Shown here one piece after another: positions 24,648-38,113 of a DNA stretch of 64,000 nt (positions are counted from its first letter, which is position 1; every line of letters starts with the position of its first letter). Both the position numbers and the translations under genes were made by a program. This DNA comes from Dipylidium caninum (taxonomy: Eukaryota > Platyhelminthes > Cestoda > Cyclophyllidea > Dipylidiidae): NCBI GenBank assembly GCA_017562135.1, contig QEYB01000713.1, positions 558,001 through 622,000 of the forward strand. The letters run 5' to 3'. The notes beneath the pieces were generated by a model that saw nothing but the letters and a program-made list of their open reading frames with translations, had not been told where the DNA came from and made no database searches.

Positions 24648-26190
24648 TCCTGACCCCGAGAACACTACCCCTCGCATTCACATGCGCACCGCAACAGAAA
24701 CACGCTAGAGGCGGTGTGCAAGGAGCTGTGATTTTACTCGACAGAGGGACACTTACGAAGCACTCCAAAACCCCTCACTATTCTGTGTGACCATTTGTAA
24801 ATTTAGGTATGCGGCGCTCTTTTTCTCCTCTTCCACCTTTTAGACTGTATTCATCTGTTTGGTAATGACTTTTATGTTTGAAAACGGTATCTTTCTTTAT
24901 CTAAAAGGTAGTTCTCTTACAAGGTATCCGCTACAAAACATTAATTATTCCTGTGTTATTAAGCTGTGTGAGTAAGGACGGGAAAAATATTTGCTCATAG
25001 GGAAGCATAGTTAAGTTCGTGAACTTGCTATCAGCACAATAGAAGATTGTGGGCATGTAGATCACAACCTCATGAAATTATACTGATTAATTCCTACCTA
25101 TCGTCGTGTATTTCGTCTTGGGCATTTGTTTCACGGAAGAAATAGCACGTTTGGTGTGGGGTCCTGTAAACACCGGTGTAAATTTGCCCTATTTGACTTC
25201 GTGTCGTAATTGTGTTTTCGCTTCACCTACAGCAGCGAGGCGACTCCACACCCCGACCCATGAATACTCCCCAAACTGCCGTGTAAGTCACTTTGTCTAC
25301 CTCATTTGACCTAAGCACCGGTGATAGACTTAGAAATACAACAGTTATTTTAAACGACTGGAAAGCAAATATGTGAGATAAGTTATAGTACAGTGGGACA
25401 AATCTCCTCATCTCTCCGTCTCTTCCATCATCACCGCAATCTTGTCAGTGTAAAGTCAGGTTCAACTTGTTGCATGAGCCATTTTTACTCGGTTGGTGGT
25501 ATGTCAAGTCTGGTAACTGTAAACCAGTGCATATCGGAGAGAATGTTCATCATTACGCCACATGGCCTGGGCCTGTTCCCTTAATTGCAAATCTAGCTGG
25601 ATGAAGTGGGTATGTGGTAGTAATCACTTCGCAATTTCCTCTGACCTCTGGTGAAATTAAGCTGGCTCATGAATTTCCAAGCTGTCTTCTTTCCTACTGT
25701 GAAGGGCCTGCCAGGAAGATGCCCATTCGAAGGGCTTACGCGATGTAGAAAAAAGCTACTTATCATTCAATGTCAGTTAGTGGAGAATGTCATGTGAAAG
25801 CGCATCCAAAAACTGATTTGAAGGCGTAGTTAGTTGCAAATTGACGCTGAAGAGAGCATAGATCAGCGGGGCAAATGCGGGAAATTGACGTTCTTAAGTG
25901 AAACATATTGTTTCAAGCATACTTCAGCATCATTCGGGTGATTTCAAACCACCCAGACAGTTTCCTTTATAGTCACATATGGTCGTGACAATCCACTCTA
26001 AGTGGAGGAGAGGCAAGATGACTTAAAAGTTACAGCTAATACTTTCTCTTAGTCCAAAATGCTCCTTCTGTCGCCTCAGTGAACGCTCAATAAGCACACA
26101 AGTGACACATCTCGGCGCCACAGCGTGAAGTTCATTTAGTTAGTTTACGCCTCTGACATCTGAATAATCACGTCTGAAACCCGTATACAT

Positions 26191-26206
26191 ACACACACAC
26201 ACACAC
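26191..26206. repeat. AC dinucleotide microsatellite
   Basis: Eight AC units in the spacer. Confidence 0.9.
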
Positions 26207-29200
26207 TGAAATCCCTAGTATCTAGCAAGCTGTAGTTTTCCCCTCTCTAGTTTACTTGCGAATTCCTATCGAATAACCACTTAAACATCACCTCCTCCGC
26301 AAAAACGCTCCAGACTGCTGCCAAGTATTCACACCTACTTAGTCTACATCCAGATCGCCGCAAGAAAATTCAGAGGGAATATCTTGGAATAGGAAATACA
26401 TCGCATGCATGTGGAAGCCAAGCCAAGACACCCCTTTATGGAACGCAGTGAAATTAGTTATGAAAAGTTGGGAAATGAGTTTTGTGGTAGTTCGCGCCAT
26501 AGATGATAAGCAAAAGTTACTTATTCAACATCCTCCGTTCCAAACGATGAATTTCAAATTTAATAAGACGTAGCCTGACCACATCCTTGACTCGAAAAGT
26601 GGGTTAAATTGATGTGAAAATTTTGCATTTGTCGGTCTTGCTACTTAGGTAAATTAAAAAATCTAAATACGCATATAAGTATAAAGTAGGTCATATTTAT
26701 GCTCAATTGAGAGGGTAAGCTTAAAAGTGGCTAATTTTATAGCATGATTTGGCGATTTCGGTCGTCTTTTTGCCAGTGTAACTCTTATTTGCGCCAGTTT
26801 ACAAATGACTTTCTAAAAATTATATTCCCAACCATACACTGCGTACTTAATGCAGACATCATGATCCAAAAAGTCATCTGGACACGCCTTTTCTACGCCA
26901 TCAGGAGACTCTGAGGCTACAAATTCGCATTTTTTGCCTAAATTTTTGTTGCACTTTTTATCATTTTCATTATTGTAGAAGTATATAGTGAGAAACTATG
27001 CCAAATTCTGCCTATTTTGTGGGAAATAAGTCAATTATTTTCGCCTTGCATGTATTACAGTTAAGGGAGAAGGGGAAAGAGGAGACAAAAAGAGAAGTTA
27101 ACCGAAATTGTGGGTGCTAGTTTCCTTAAAATTTCCTCCAACCATAAACAAGGTTGACCCAAGTTTTGCAATGGCCAACACTTCGTGATGTAGCATGACC
27201 TTATCTTCCAGACGGTGTCGGTGCAACTGCACATGGATTCGAGAGGTTGCATAGCCGAATTTAGCGGCTAAAACTTTTACTACACCACAGGATTCGAGTT
27301 GGTACATGATGTCAAAATGACAAAATATTCTCACTCTCAGGTGCCTTCTCTTTACTTGCTTATTTCGTTCCAGAGCTTACTTAACCCTTTGACTTCCCTG
27401 TCGTGTGCATTTATTTACACATTTTAATAGAAGCCAGAAAAAGCTGTGTTGTGTGGTAGCAATTATTAGGCGTATGGGGCAAAAAAGTGTTATTTTATGA
27501 AAGGAACTCAAATACACCGAAGGTAGAAAAAACTATTTGGGAGATCGGAAAGGCTTCGAGATTGGCCAAATGAATGTTAGCCTACAGTGAAATGGTAGAA
27601 TAGGGTAAATGGTCCCCAAGACTTTGGAAGTGCAAATCAATTAAATATTCCCAAAAAAAACAAACTGTGAGGATGTGTACACTTTCTTACATCACAGAAG
27701 CCCTTAATAGCACTTCCACACCACCGTTTTTACGAAACTCTATGTCGATGTCGAGCGTGGCCTCTGGGGAGCATTCTAAATTGCGGCCTTCAGGACGCCG
27801 CTTCCCCATGTGGGCGTGAAACATCTAACGCACACTCAAGTGACCATGAAGGTGCCATCGATGGAGCTGGAGCTGAGGACCGGAGTGCGCGGGATGTCAG
27901 CGTTAAGCGATAGACAAACGGAGAAACGAAAGCGTGAGGCTTTGTAAATTATTTTTGATCGGAGGGTGAATTGGAAAGGAAAGTTGACTTCCCACCGCGA
28001 TAAAGTGGGGCGCATTAAGCTAAAAGTCTAGTGAAAACTTTTTGCCTTTTAATCTTGCACCCAAAAAGCCATCTGTGGTGCTCTTTCGTCCACTTTGCGA
28101 TTTACTAGTACGAGGGCAGGGGTTAGTATAAGTGTTCTAGTACATTTTCAAAGTAAACCCAAGGAAAGTGCCTGTTTGGCGTGAAAGCTCCCATGTAATC
28201 TTGCATTTGTTGCGTTTATCAGGTTATTCGAAGACAAAGAGATTGACAGGTCTTGTAAAGAACTCAGGTGCAGACGACCTCAGCGCTGAACATTCTCTTA
28301 GTCATCGTACTTTTACTCATAATATCGTTTTCCTTCAATGACAAGGTATTCGGCGGACCTCAAACAAATCGTATTTACTTCCCTTGGCGAAAAAGGGCGA
28401 ATGCATCATGGACAGTGTCAGTTATGTTATTCCACTTTCACCAAGCTTGTTTACCATGGCTACACTTTGTCAACTTTTCCGCTGGAACCGCCCTTGGGAG
28501 AAGTATCGGCTGCGCTATCCTAGGTCCATCTCTCGAGAATATGCTGCCACAAGGAAGATAACTGACTTGCAGCGCTCTAAAGGACTGGTGAAGTCTCCTT
28601 CATCCAAAAAATTGCCCAACTTGTCATCCGCTGGAGCATTGAAATTACACTTTAGTGGGGTATATCCTCGAAGTGACGGTGGTGGAGGATGGGCAAGCTT
28701 TTGGTTTCTCATCCTGTGGCCAAATTCAAACGAGTATGTGCAGTGCATGCAGCCGCTAAGAACAAATAGGAAGATCAAACACACCTTTTGTTTAAATTCA
28801 AATGCTTTCGTCAGAGTTAATGAAGCCCACTTTACCATCAAACTTGGTGATTTTAAGTTCCCTTTAAAGTTGTCAATGAGGTCTCTCGGTCTGACATCTT
28901 TTCTCAGTTAGTCCACTGGGTGATCGCACATAGAACCCCTGAAAAATTTCCTTTCTCACCTTAGAAAGTTCTTCAATTTTCACTATTTACGGCCATCTTT
29001 TGACATCTTTCCTTACAGAAGATGATCTCGGTTTAAAGCAACAACTTTACACAAATTTATGGTTATAATGCACGGAATAGGTAGGAGAAAGGGCAAAACA
29101 AGTAAACGTTCAACCACGAGAGTTTAAGTTAATTGAGCGCTGAGGAAATCTCCTACCAAACCCCTGTGGGGTAGCATCTTAGGAGAATAAGTTATGACCA

Positions 29201-29407
29201 CAAAATTGAAAGAGGATAAAGGAAGATGGGATGAGGATAAAAGCGCTGCCGCGGTTCCAAGCCTGGTCGCTGCATGCGCTTTAAGTGAAGTCCTAAAAAG
29301 GGTCCTTTGAACCACAAAGCCTGCGGGAGCGCATCTGAGAATCGGTCCTCCTCGCGACCTGCGTATTCATTTGCAGGGACATTGGGCGGAAAGAGGATAA
29401 GGATGCT

Positions 29408-29454
29408 CCCATTACCACGCATTATTCTTGCAAACGAGAATGCGTGGTAATGGG
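29408..29454. repeat. Strong 47-nt hairpin
   Basis: CCCATTACCACGCATT (29408-29423) and its exact complement (29439-29454) form 16 bp. After a 3-nt ATT bulge, CTTG pairs with CGAG (one G-U) around a CAAA tetraloop. It is too short for a typical microRNA precursor. Confidence 0.7.
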
Positions 29455-31992
29455 TTACATAAGCCATGGTTCGCCTCTTTGTTACCACCTATCCACGAGA
29501 CCGACATATCTAAAATTTGAGAGAAGTTAGAATTGTCAGATGCGGTGATCACTCGTTACTTTCTGCCTCCTTAATCATTCCGTCCACATTAACTGGAAGA
29601 GGCTTCTCTAGATTAGACGAAGGTTCCTGGGATTTCAACATTGTCTTGAAAGAAGAGAGGTGTTGTACTTTCATTACAAGTGCATTGTTTACTTGTGCTA
29701 GAAATAAGGCGATTTAAGCATTCGAAAAAGCGCGAGTCTGTTTTAAGCAGAATCATCTTTTCACATAAACGTTGGTTATAGAACTTGGCTATCATCGCCA
29801 TTTAATTCTGGTTATTCTAAACAACTTAAGCGCATGCGTACTAATGAGGGAGAACGAGTTTGTCTCAATGTCGTCAGGCCGGCAGCGGGAAAGATACGCC
29901 TGAGGAAAGACGTGTGGGGGTTGCGTACCGCGCGGTCAGTCTTTTCCCAGCCAAAACTCCCTAACAAGCGTGGCGAGAAAGGTACATTAACAAGGTGTTC
30001 CCACATCACTCCGCACAACTCCTGCCCACAAGCAAGTTACGCCGAAGCAATTTTTTTTAACCAAAGGGCATGAGAGGTGGAACACAGCCAACTGTTAACC
30101 GCAACTGCTACTGTGGACAGCAGGGTGGCCATACTCCGACAGCTGTTTCCTTGTCTCTCTCTTACTCAGGCGTTTACGGTGCCCTAAATCGGCCTCTGCG
30201 GTAACCAGCAACATCAGCGGCTGGGAAAAAGTCAGCCCTCGAGGACGAAGCCAAACCTTTTTGTACTGACTCACCTTGAGTTAACTGTCATTCCCAGTTA
30301 CATGGAGAAATTGTATTTTAATGACCTTTAGCTCAATGTGGCCTCGTTCATGGAGCATTTCACCCAGACATTGGACCACTTGCTGTCAGTGCACTTATGG
30401 AAGGAAACAGTTCCATCTACTCCCTGTCAAACAAATACTACTTGGTGATATTTATTAAACACTGAAGTGGAAATAAGGCAACACCCTTCTGAATTTTAGA
30501 CCGATTTATCTGAACTTAAAGCTTCGGGTTAAAGCCACACAACGTTTAGCTTAAAAACTACCTGAGGCAAGAGCCACCATAGCTCAATTTTATCCGCTTT
30601 TTCATTTAGAAAATCGTCGCATTCTATATATGGTTGTTTATTCTCTACAATTACAAGATTTTCATTGCCTGCAAAACGTCGCGGATTACGCTTGGTACTC
30701 AAAAGGCCCATTAGTATGGTGGCTGGAAAATCCACTAGTTAGGAGAGTTAGAAAGTGTGTGAGTGAAGCTAATTTCGTTACTTTGACCAAAAAACACCGT
30801 TTCTTAGATGGCCCCCGTCTTGTAGTTTGGACTGAAACAATTTTACTCCAAGTTGCCTTTAACCGAAGAAGCTGTTGAAGCGGATGAAGGAAAAACAGTG
30901 AATCTTTGCTTCCCACCATCAAAACCGATCTTGTCAGACCGGGGCATTTTTGACAGATACCCTCGAGAAATGAGGCATACGTTACACGATTTCCTTATTC
31001 ATTGGAGTTTTCCACCCTAATGCTGCACTTATTAACTTGGAAATTGACCTATGCAGAAGTGGAGAAGAAACTATCTTGAATTTTATCGCGAATGTTATCT
31101 ATCGGTCAGCAAAACATGACAAATTCGAAGTAGCAGAGTGACTGCCCTCTAAAATGCCGACTGATGTGAAACACTACCTCGACATATTCCCTAACCTCAC
31201 ATTATGCTTTTGCTCCATTCTGCCTCAGTCCACGAAATTACAACTACTAGTATTTTAGAATACCGCAATTGTGATTCCGGCAAGCTTGATGGCCGACTTG
31301 CTAAAATTGCCTGAATCCCATCACCTTGCCTGACTGGCGAAATCTCCTAAAAACACACAGAATGAGAAAATAGACCTTTTAACTTCACAAAGTTGTAGCT
31401 CCCTGCCATCAGCCACAATGAATCCCCAAATCCATCGTCAAGACCGTGCAAACGCATTACACCTCATTATGTAGCGAAATATTTGGAGAGAATTTAATTC
31501 ATGAGGACGTAGTTTTTTGGGGGGACACATCTGTTGGTGTTTAGGTCTGCTTGGCGTAAACCGTGGTATGCACTTTTGTGGAGTATTTAGTCTCACTCAT
31601 CATCACGCAGCGTATCCTGTTATTTATCTTTCGTCTGGGCGGGGGTGGAGCCACAGAATGAAGACTTTTCCAGCTTCTGACGGACCGTCTTACGAAGACG
31701 CCAAAATGTTTGAAGGGTACAGTGAATATTTTATGGGACAATGCCTTTCAGGTGCCCAGAAAACCTACCAACATAGCGGTTAACTGTGTCCTAAACTAAC
31801 TACCATATCGTCGGGGAAATGTCAATTTCCACAAAGGCTTTTCAATCATTTTTCGAGAAAAAGGCACTACATAAAGAGGAATGAAGAACTTTAGGCAATC
31901 ATCTTCTGACAATCTTGCATGGTGTCCGCTTTACCGATCCTCTCGACTCGTACATTTGTCAAGCAGCGAATTACTACCCGCCGTCATGCCCC

Positions 31993-32010
31993 GGACAGAC
32001 AGACAGACAG
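31993..32010. repeat. GACA tetranucleotide run
   Basis: Four to five GACA units. Confidence 0.85.
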
Positions 32011-35000
32011 TCGGACGCACTCGGACGAACCAGATAGGGCGGTGAAGTGATAGCACAAAAGGACGCATCTAAACACGGGCATAAGCCCCGGTGCAACCGG
32101 ATCAACCGTACACGCTGGCGGACACAAGTCCGTACACAGTCACTCCGAAGATTGAGTAAACAGTAACTACTTTGCCTGAAGTATACTTTATGTCTTTCAA
32201 AAATACAGGCACGGTAATCTCGATTCCCCATCTTGTCAATTTGCAGTACATCTTTTAGTGTTAGTGTTAGTACATTTTTTACTTATTCCATCCTCGAAAG
32301 AGCAGGATTTACTCAGTCAAATCCTCTTGCGCTCAGACAGATTAAGCGGGCTTTGAGAAATTTGGGTTGCCTTATTTCGTCCCTGTATCCCATTAAGAGA
32401 GGGAACTTTTGAGTTAGTCAAGATCCTTGAAATTTTGAGGGGAATATTTACGAATCGAGTCTCACAATATACGCCGGTACAATAGCATAATGAGTTGTAG
32501 ACGTACACGACGAGTGGATTTAAATACCTGGAAATCGTCGGTACTGAGCGGAGCATGTGGAACAAGTAGTTGAAAAGTGCTAAAAATTTGTGGGAATTTG
32601 TGTAATTCTCTCCCGCCCCACCAAGGCCTAAAATCGGATAGAAACAGTAATTTTAAGTTTGCTTTAAACTATTACTGCTGCGCCGGCCTGTAAATTAACC
32701 TACCTACTAACTTGGATGGGTAATCGCCACTTTTAGCTTTGTGCATATTATTTAGGGTAAACCGGTATGAAATGGACCATTACTAGGCAAAATACGGCCG
32801 TTCATCTTACTTTCGGTTGTTGCGCCTCCTGAAACTCTGTTTTGGCCGAATAAAGATTCGAGGAAAAGTGAGTTTAGTGAGGATATTAATTGTGGTGATA
32901 TTCCAAAAAAGAATTTTTTGTTAACTTGAAGTAAAAGCATTTCACGAAAGTGGGAGCACCGTATTCGTGTTCATTGACACTCACGATGAGAGAGGCTGCT
33001 TATCGTTGAAAAAGCGCACTTGTTTAATGTGAGGAAATCCCTTCACCAGTCTACTATTTCCCATTTTTACCTCTACCGATGGTTGGCACCCAATGTAGGA
33101 CTCCCATATGAAACAAAAGATTTAGAACCGGTTAAGTTGTATCGCCTGAGTAAGTGGGTTGTTTCAGCCAAGGCTTCGGAAAACGCCGAAATTCCCTTAC
33201 GTAGGCGGTGGGAGCGTTGGAAACAGTTCATAGGCTGAGGATCAAATAATTGTACGACTAATACACTGATAATAACAGGAGACATTAACTTTTTCCCTCA
33301 TTCACCCTGAAAACGCGTTGACTTCGGGAAGATCTGTAATTTCTGCCAACTTTATAGTTTGGCTCCGATGTTTCGCGGCATTACGGACTGCCTGTTAGTG
33401 GTTCTCGAGCAGTGGTTAAGTCAATGTCATTCTGTCCGAATAAAAATTAAAAGATAGATTTTGTGCACAAACAAGGCTCTATACGAGAGATACTTAGTTA
33501 CAAGCAACTTATTAGTATGACATTTACTTCACCGCATTACTGCTGATTACTTGGGCGGTGGAGACAGGAAACAACTTAATAGGCAGTGATGGTGGAATGA
33601 AGAAGGAGGAGTTTTAATCTGTCAGCCTAAAGGAAAATACTCTTCGCCAATGATCAGTTGGCGGGTTAAAAGACAAAGCGGAAGATTGGAAAGTGGCGCC
33701 CGTCACGAGGGAAGGCGTAAAAAAGCTGAATTACCCCTTTTATCCCCTGTGACAGCATTTTTCGTTGCATTATTTCATGAGGTATCAAGATACCTTCCAT
33801 GTCATGAATCACTTGTCAAACACATGTTTCTTGATAGATTTCGCCAACTTTGTCGGTAAGTTAATCGTTGCTTAAAGCTGTCCGGACTGCCATGATGCTG
33901 AGAGGAGAGAATGTGTTTGGTCTTGGAGACATCCACCGATCGCCATTAATGCCAAGAGCACAACCGCAGCATCAATCACAACTCTAGCGCTACTCCAGTA
34001 TCAGCAAGCATTCTATGGGATCCATTATTTCAAAGGCAAGGCACCAGGGATACTCCCTCTCCCTTCAGTTGAGTAGAATTGAGCCATGAAATTCCCGAGA
34101 GTATTGACCTTTCCACATCCTCGGCACCGAAGTGTAGATGAGGCGGAGGCTCAGGACTAAGTTCACAGGATGGGCGGTGTCGAAACAGACATTTTGAGAC
34201 TTTCAAAGGATACAACAGATCAGCATTGCTGCAGAAAGAGAGACGACTGGCCTCAGAAAAGGCGATATTTTTACACTGTTAAAGTTATTTTAACAACTGG
34301 CAGGATAGCGTCCATATCCAAGTAGCAGGTTGTAAAATTGTCATAAAGTTTGTTTTTAAAAGTAATGAGGGGATTCATTGTGTAACCCTAGTAGCGTAAT
34401 TGTTGCCGCCTTGGTAAGCCCTTTCTTTCGTCGAATCGGTCGGTTGGCAATAAAATCTCCATACGGGAAGTAAAGGAAAAGACAAAGTAAGCTACGACAC
34501 TCCTGCGATATTCCTTTGTGCTCTTTTCGAGAAAACGTTTCGACCCTATTCATTAACGGATTGTTGGAGAAATGCAGGGAATTGTGATCCGAGTGAAGCC
34601 GAAACAAAACACTTTAATTACGGTAGGCGGTGTGGCTAATTTCAAACAACTGAGCTGGAGGTAAAAGGCGACATTGAGGAGCGAGATAAGGGAGAGCACA
34701 TTCACCTTTGCTTTGAGAAATGATCCAACACCTTTGTTGAACAGTTGAAGGCCTTCGTAGTGCTGTCTGAGGAATGAGGTTGTGTTTGTTTTAACTCATT
34801 GCAGACCTTTCACCCTCTGACCTTTGACAGAAATTAAATTTGTGCAGTTATATATGGGTTCAGATGAGGGATCAAACATCGAAAGCCCGAGCAGACAACG
34901 AGTGCGAGACCGAGGGCCAGATACTGCGGATTGGAGATAGCCTCTTTGTATTAGAACTGCTAGACTTGTAAATTTTTTGTGCATGTGGAGATCTAACTCT

Positions 35001-38000
35001 CATTAAAGTCGGGAGGTTGGCCATCGCTAAACGCATCCGTCTTACGACTTGGAAAGAATTAGGTACGAAGTGTAGATCCACAGGCTTAGGAGGACAAGTC
35101 TTCAAGCCCGACATTAATCATTTTGAGTCAATCTTGGTTTTCTCCCCCGTGAGAAGTATAACTTTTACGTGCTGGCAATACATTCTTGTAAAGTCGACTC
35201 GATGAAAAATCACACTTCTATTGAGATGAAAAGGGAACTTCGTGGTTCAAACTGAAAAAAAGAATTATGATAAAAATTAATATTGGGAATGAAGGCTCCT
35301 ATGTAAACGAGAGATTCTACCTCAACAACTAGCCTAAACGTAATGTTTCGAATCACTTTACTAGTAGCAGCATTGTTGAATGTCAAATTAAACTCATACG
35401 TACGCACCAGATTAGTTAAAGAAAAAGTAGTTAATATCAATTTTATAAACAGAGTCCGACATTGGCGTCGGACCCAGCGTTCGAGTTGATGCACCCATTG
35501 TCACCAAATTGCTTGCAAGGAAACACAATGAGTGGGAATTATGTCATCGAACCGCCTACCCTATGTGCTTTTTCACAGTTAATGCGATCGAAAACCGGGA
35601 AATGTGGAATGTGGCCCATAAACTCCTTCTGATGTAACAAGTTGCATATTTTATGTAAGAACTATTCACTGATAGGGTTCTGTCGTATATGAAAACTTGG
35701 GCAATTTTATTAAATTAGGTAAAGGGTGGAGCGTTAACTCAAAGTATAGTCCAAAGGTACGTAACGCGAGGGAAGTGGAAAGGTTAACTTTTAAGTCGTT
35801 CCACTTGTGTTTGCTCAACTGGCAGTTCTGGTTCTCCACTTAACATATTCACTTCTTCTCACCAAAATTTGATCCCACCAAAATGTCCTATATCCAACCA
35901 AACCAGAAGTCAGAATATGCCACTCGAATTTGGGACGGCAAGATAGGCTAAGACCTCCATGTGCCCATTTGATTAGACAAAGAGCACTATGAATGTTACT
36001 TCTGGGGATCACCATAGAGTCTGATTTATTTTATGTGTGCTACGAAGCGTGTGGGGGAGATCGTCGATCTTTGAAAAACACACTCTCTCTCCTCAGACCT
36101 GCACCGCGGGTGAGAGAAAGCTTTGGGCATTTCGGCTGCCTGTTGTGCCTTTAAGTATTCTTCAGAGTCATAAAGACGCTTTCTTTCAAATTGTCTTTGT
36201 TTGCGCCTCAAAATTTTACAAATCCGTAACACTTTCCCCTCTGCGATTTGTCACGTTATTAGTCGGCACATCTTAGCCCACTCAGACAGATTTTGTTGCT
36301 CACTTGGTATTCTGGGCACTGAACTTAGACGCTATGTTGTGATAGGATCGGTTTTTAACTAGCCGAAGAAGGGAAGGGGAGGAAAAAACCTTCATGTTAT
36401 GGCAATGCTGATCCTATTATTCAAACTGAGGTTCCAAAGAGAACCCTCCCTTTTTCCGTTGACCCATTGAAAAGTCAACTCCGCCACAAAACGTCGTCAT
36501 AATGATCTCCTTAGGTGAGTATTCCCTTAGAACGCACAATAGGTTTCTTCATATGCCACCAAATTTGAGGGGAAGTGACACTCGAGGCAGTTGTCATTAT
36601 ACTCCACTCTCAACCTCGGAGCTGACTGAAAGACCTTCCATTCCGTGTGATTTGAGGGCTTTATTTACATACTATTTCTTTTGGAAACCCAATTGACGTC
36701 ATTAAAATGGACCAGCTTTTTCAATGGCTTTGGTAAAGGCCACCTTCGTCCGGCATTTCAATTTTATTTCTCCTTTGCAAAATGCACCGAAGTCATTTAA
36801 AGCCGATTTGGGCTGTGCCTTCTGACTTCGATGAAATTGCTTTGCGATATGTCATTGAGGAAAGTAATGCAATATTATAAATACATAAAGGATTTAAAAT
36901 GGCCATTACATGAGGACTTATCAAGGGTTTTCAACATTAGCAGGTTCACTTATTCAGTGTTACAGTGAATTGTGTCGCTGCCAAACCACGCTGTTTACAT
37001 TTCCAAAGGTCCCAGGGGAAAATCTTTTTTGACGGCTAATTTTTTGTAACAACCAACTAACCTTTTAATATCGTCTATTACTTCTATTCAAATAGCAGAG
37101 TAAAGAAGAGACAGATGTGGCACAATTCCCTCGCCTTATATCTCCGACGAATGAGTGAAAAGACACTTTAAAGTCATCACGCATTGTTCTGTCGTCTCCT
37201 TCGTTTTATTTGCGGATTGTGACAACTTGTCTGCCACACACTTGAGCCTTAATGTGGATAAAAGTCACAACTAGCTAGTCGGCGAGGAACGCATCTTTTA
37301 TTCCGGACTCACTTTTTTAAATTTTATAAAATGAGTGACCTTCAACGCGCTCGGTCCGGCGATTTCATACAGGTCGCCGTAATCCCATACTTTACAGACA
37401 GAAATGGCCTTTATTATGCATGCAGAATGGGGACTTTTCAAGGTGTTTGGCTCCGAGACTTCAAGACTAGTCGCATTTTTGTCTGGCTATGAGGCATGGA
37501 GGCAGGAGCACTGAAATCTCAGTGACCACCGAGTAGCCCAGCAGTCTTTCAACAATCGGTCAAAACGCACAAAACCTTTTCACATCAGTCTTGCCATAAT
37601 AAAAGCGTCTCCTTCGTCACAAATGTTTCAAAATAAATAGAAACTGTTGTGTGAGTAAGAATTGTACTGTGAAAATGTCACTTGCTGATATAGAGTAACG
37701 TGCATAAATTATAAGCTTACCATTTCGGAATTGAAAGTAATTTTTTCCGTAAGAAATAAATGCCCGAGTGCAACATATTCGCAAGACAGAAACCAACAGA
37801 GCGCAGATGGAAGTAGGTAACAGTAAACAAGGGAAAAAGGGCACAGCAACAAGACTTTGTAGCAAATTAAAAATATAACAACGTGGAAGCCAACCATTGG
37901 AATGTGGTGGATAGAGGGGGAGAGACAAAGGAGGTCTGAATAGGAGGGAATGAGCACTTTTATCACGACGCACTGTCTCGCAACGCCAAAAGGTAAAGCT

Positions 38001-38029
38001 ATTCAAAGTGCGATATTCTCGTGTTTGGG

Positions 38030-38113
38030 CTACACAAAATCTGGAGGCGGTCGTTGGAATCCAAAGTAGGGAAGTATACCGGGTGCATAAGTCTGCGTGT
38101 GCCACACTAATAT
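38030..38113 (-). CDS. B3GAT: B3GAT exon 5 (C-terminus)
   Basis: 84 bp after GATATTACAG encoding ILVWHTQTYAPGILPYFGFQ and then RPPPDFV, stop TAG at 38030. VWHT is the family's conserved C-terminal motif. The preceding intron is 64 nt. The exon is shorter than any listed long frame and was found by motif. Confidence 0.93.
   Translation of the reverse strand: MLVWHTQTYAPGILPYFGFQRPPPDFV

Larger units (their letters stand above)
24648..38029. other. Spacer between the Ig-like gene and the glucuronosyltransferase gene
   Basis: About 13 kb without a supported gene. It contains the 3' UTRs of the two flanking genes (their ends not defined), an AC microsatellite (26191-26206), a GACA run (31993-32010), TTAGTG units (32255-32271) and a strong hairpin at 29408-29454. 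The longest open frame (28384-28911, 175 codons) lacks an ATG start and recognisable motifs. A small minus-strand frame at 36026-36232 is discussed as a finding. Confidence 0.6.

Noticed and set aside
27061..27334. Minus-strand frame ending in a TAA, protein-like in places
   Set aside because: No conserved motif or supporting exon, and composition resembles neighbouring non-coding DNA.
28384..28911. 175-codon plus-strand open frame
   Set aside because: It begins at TTG without an ATG until later, overlaps open frames in other frames, and shows no recognisable domain. Length alone is close to what chance gives in 64 kb.
37331..37492. 53-codon plus-strand frame MSDLQRARSGDF... with a good start context
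   Set aside because: Too short, no motif, and no upstream or downstream exon in phase.
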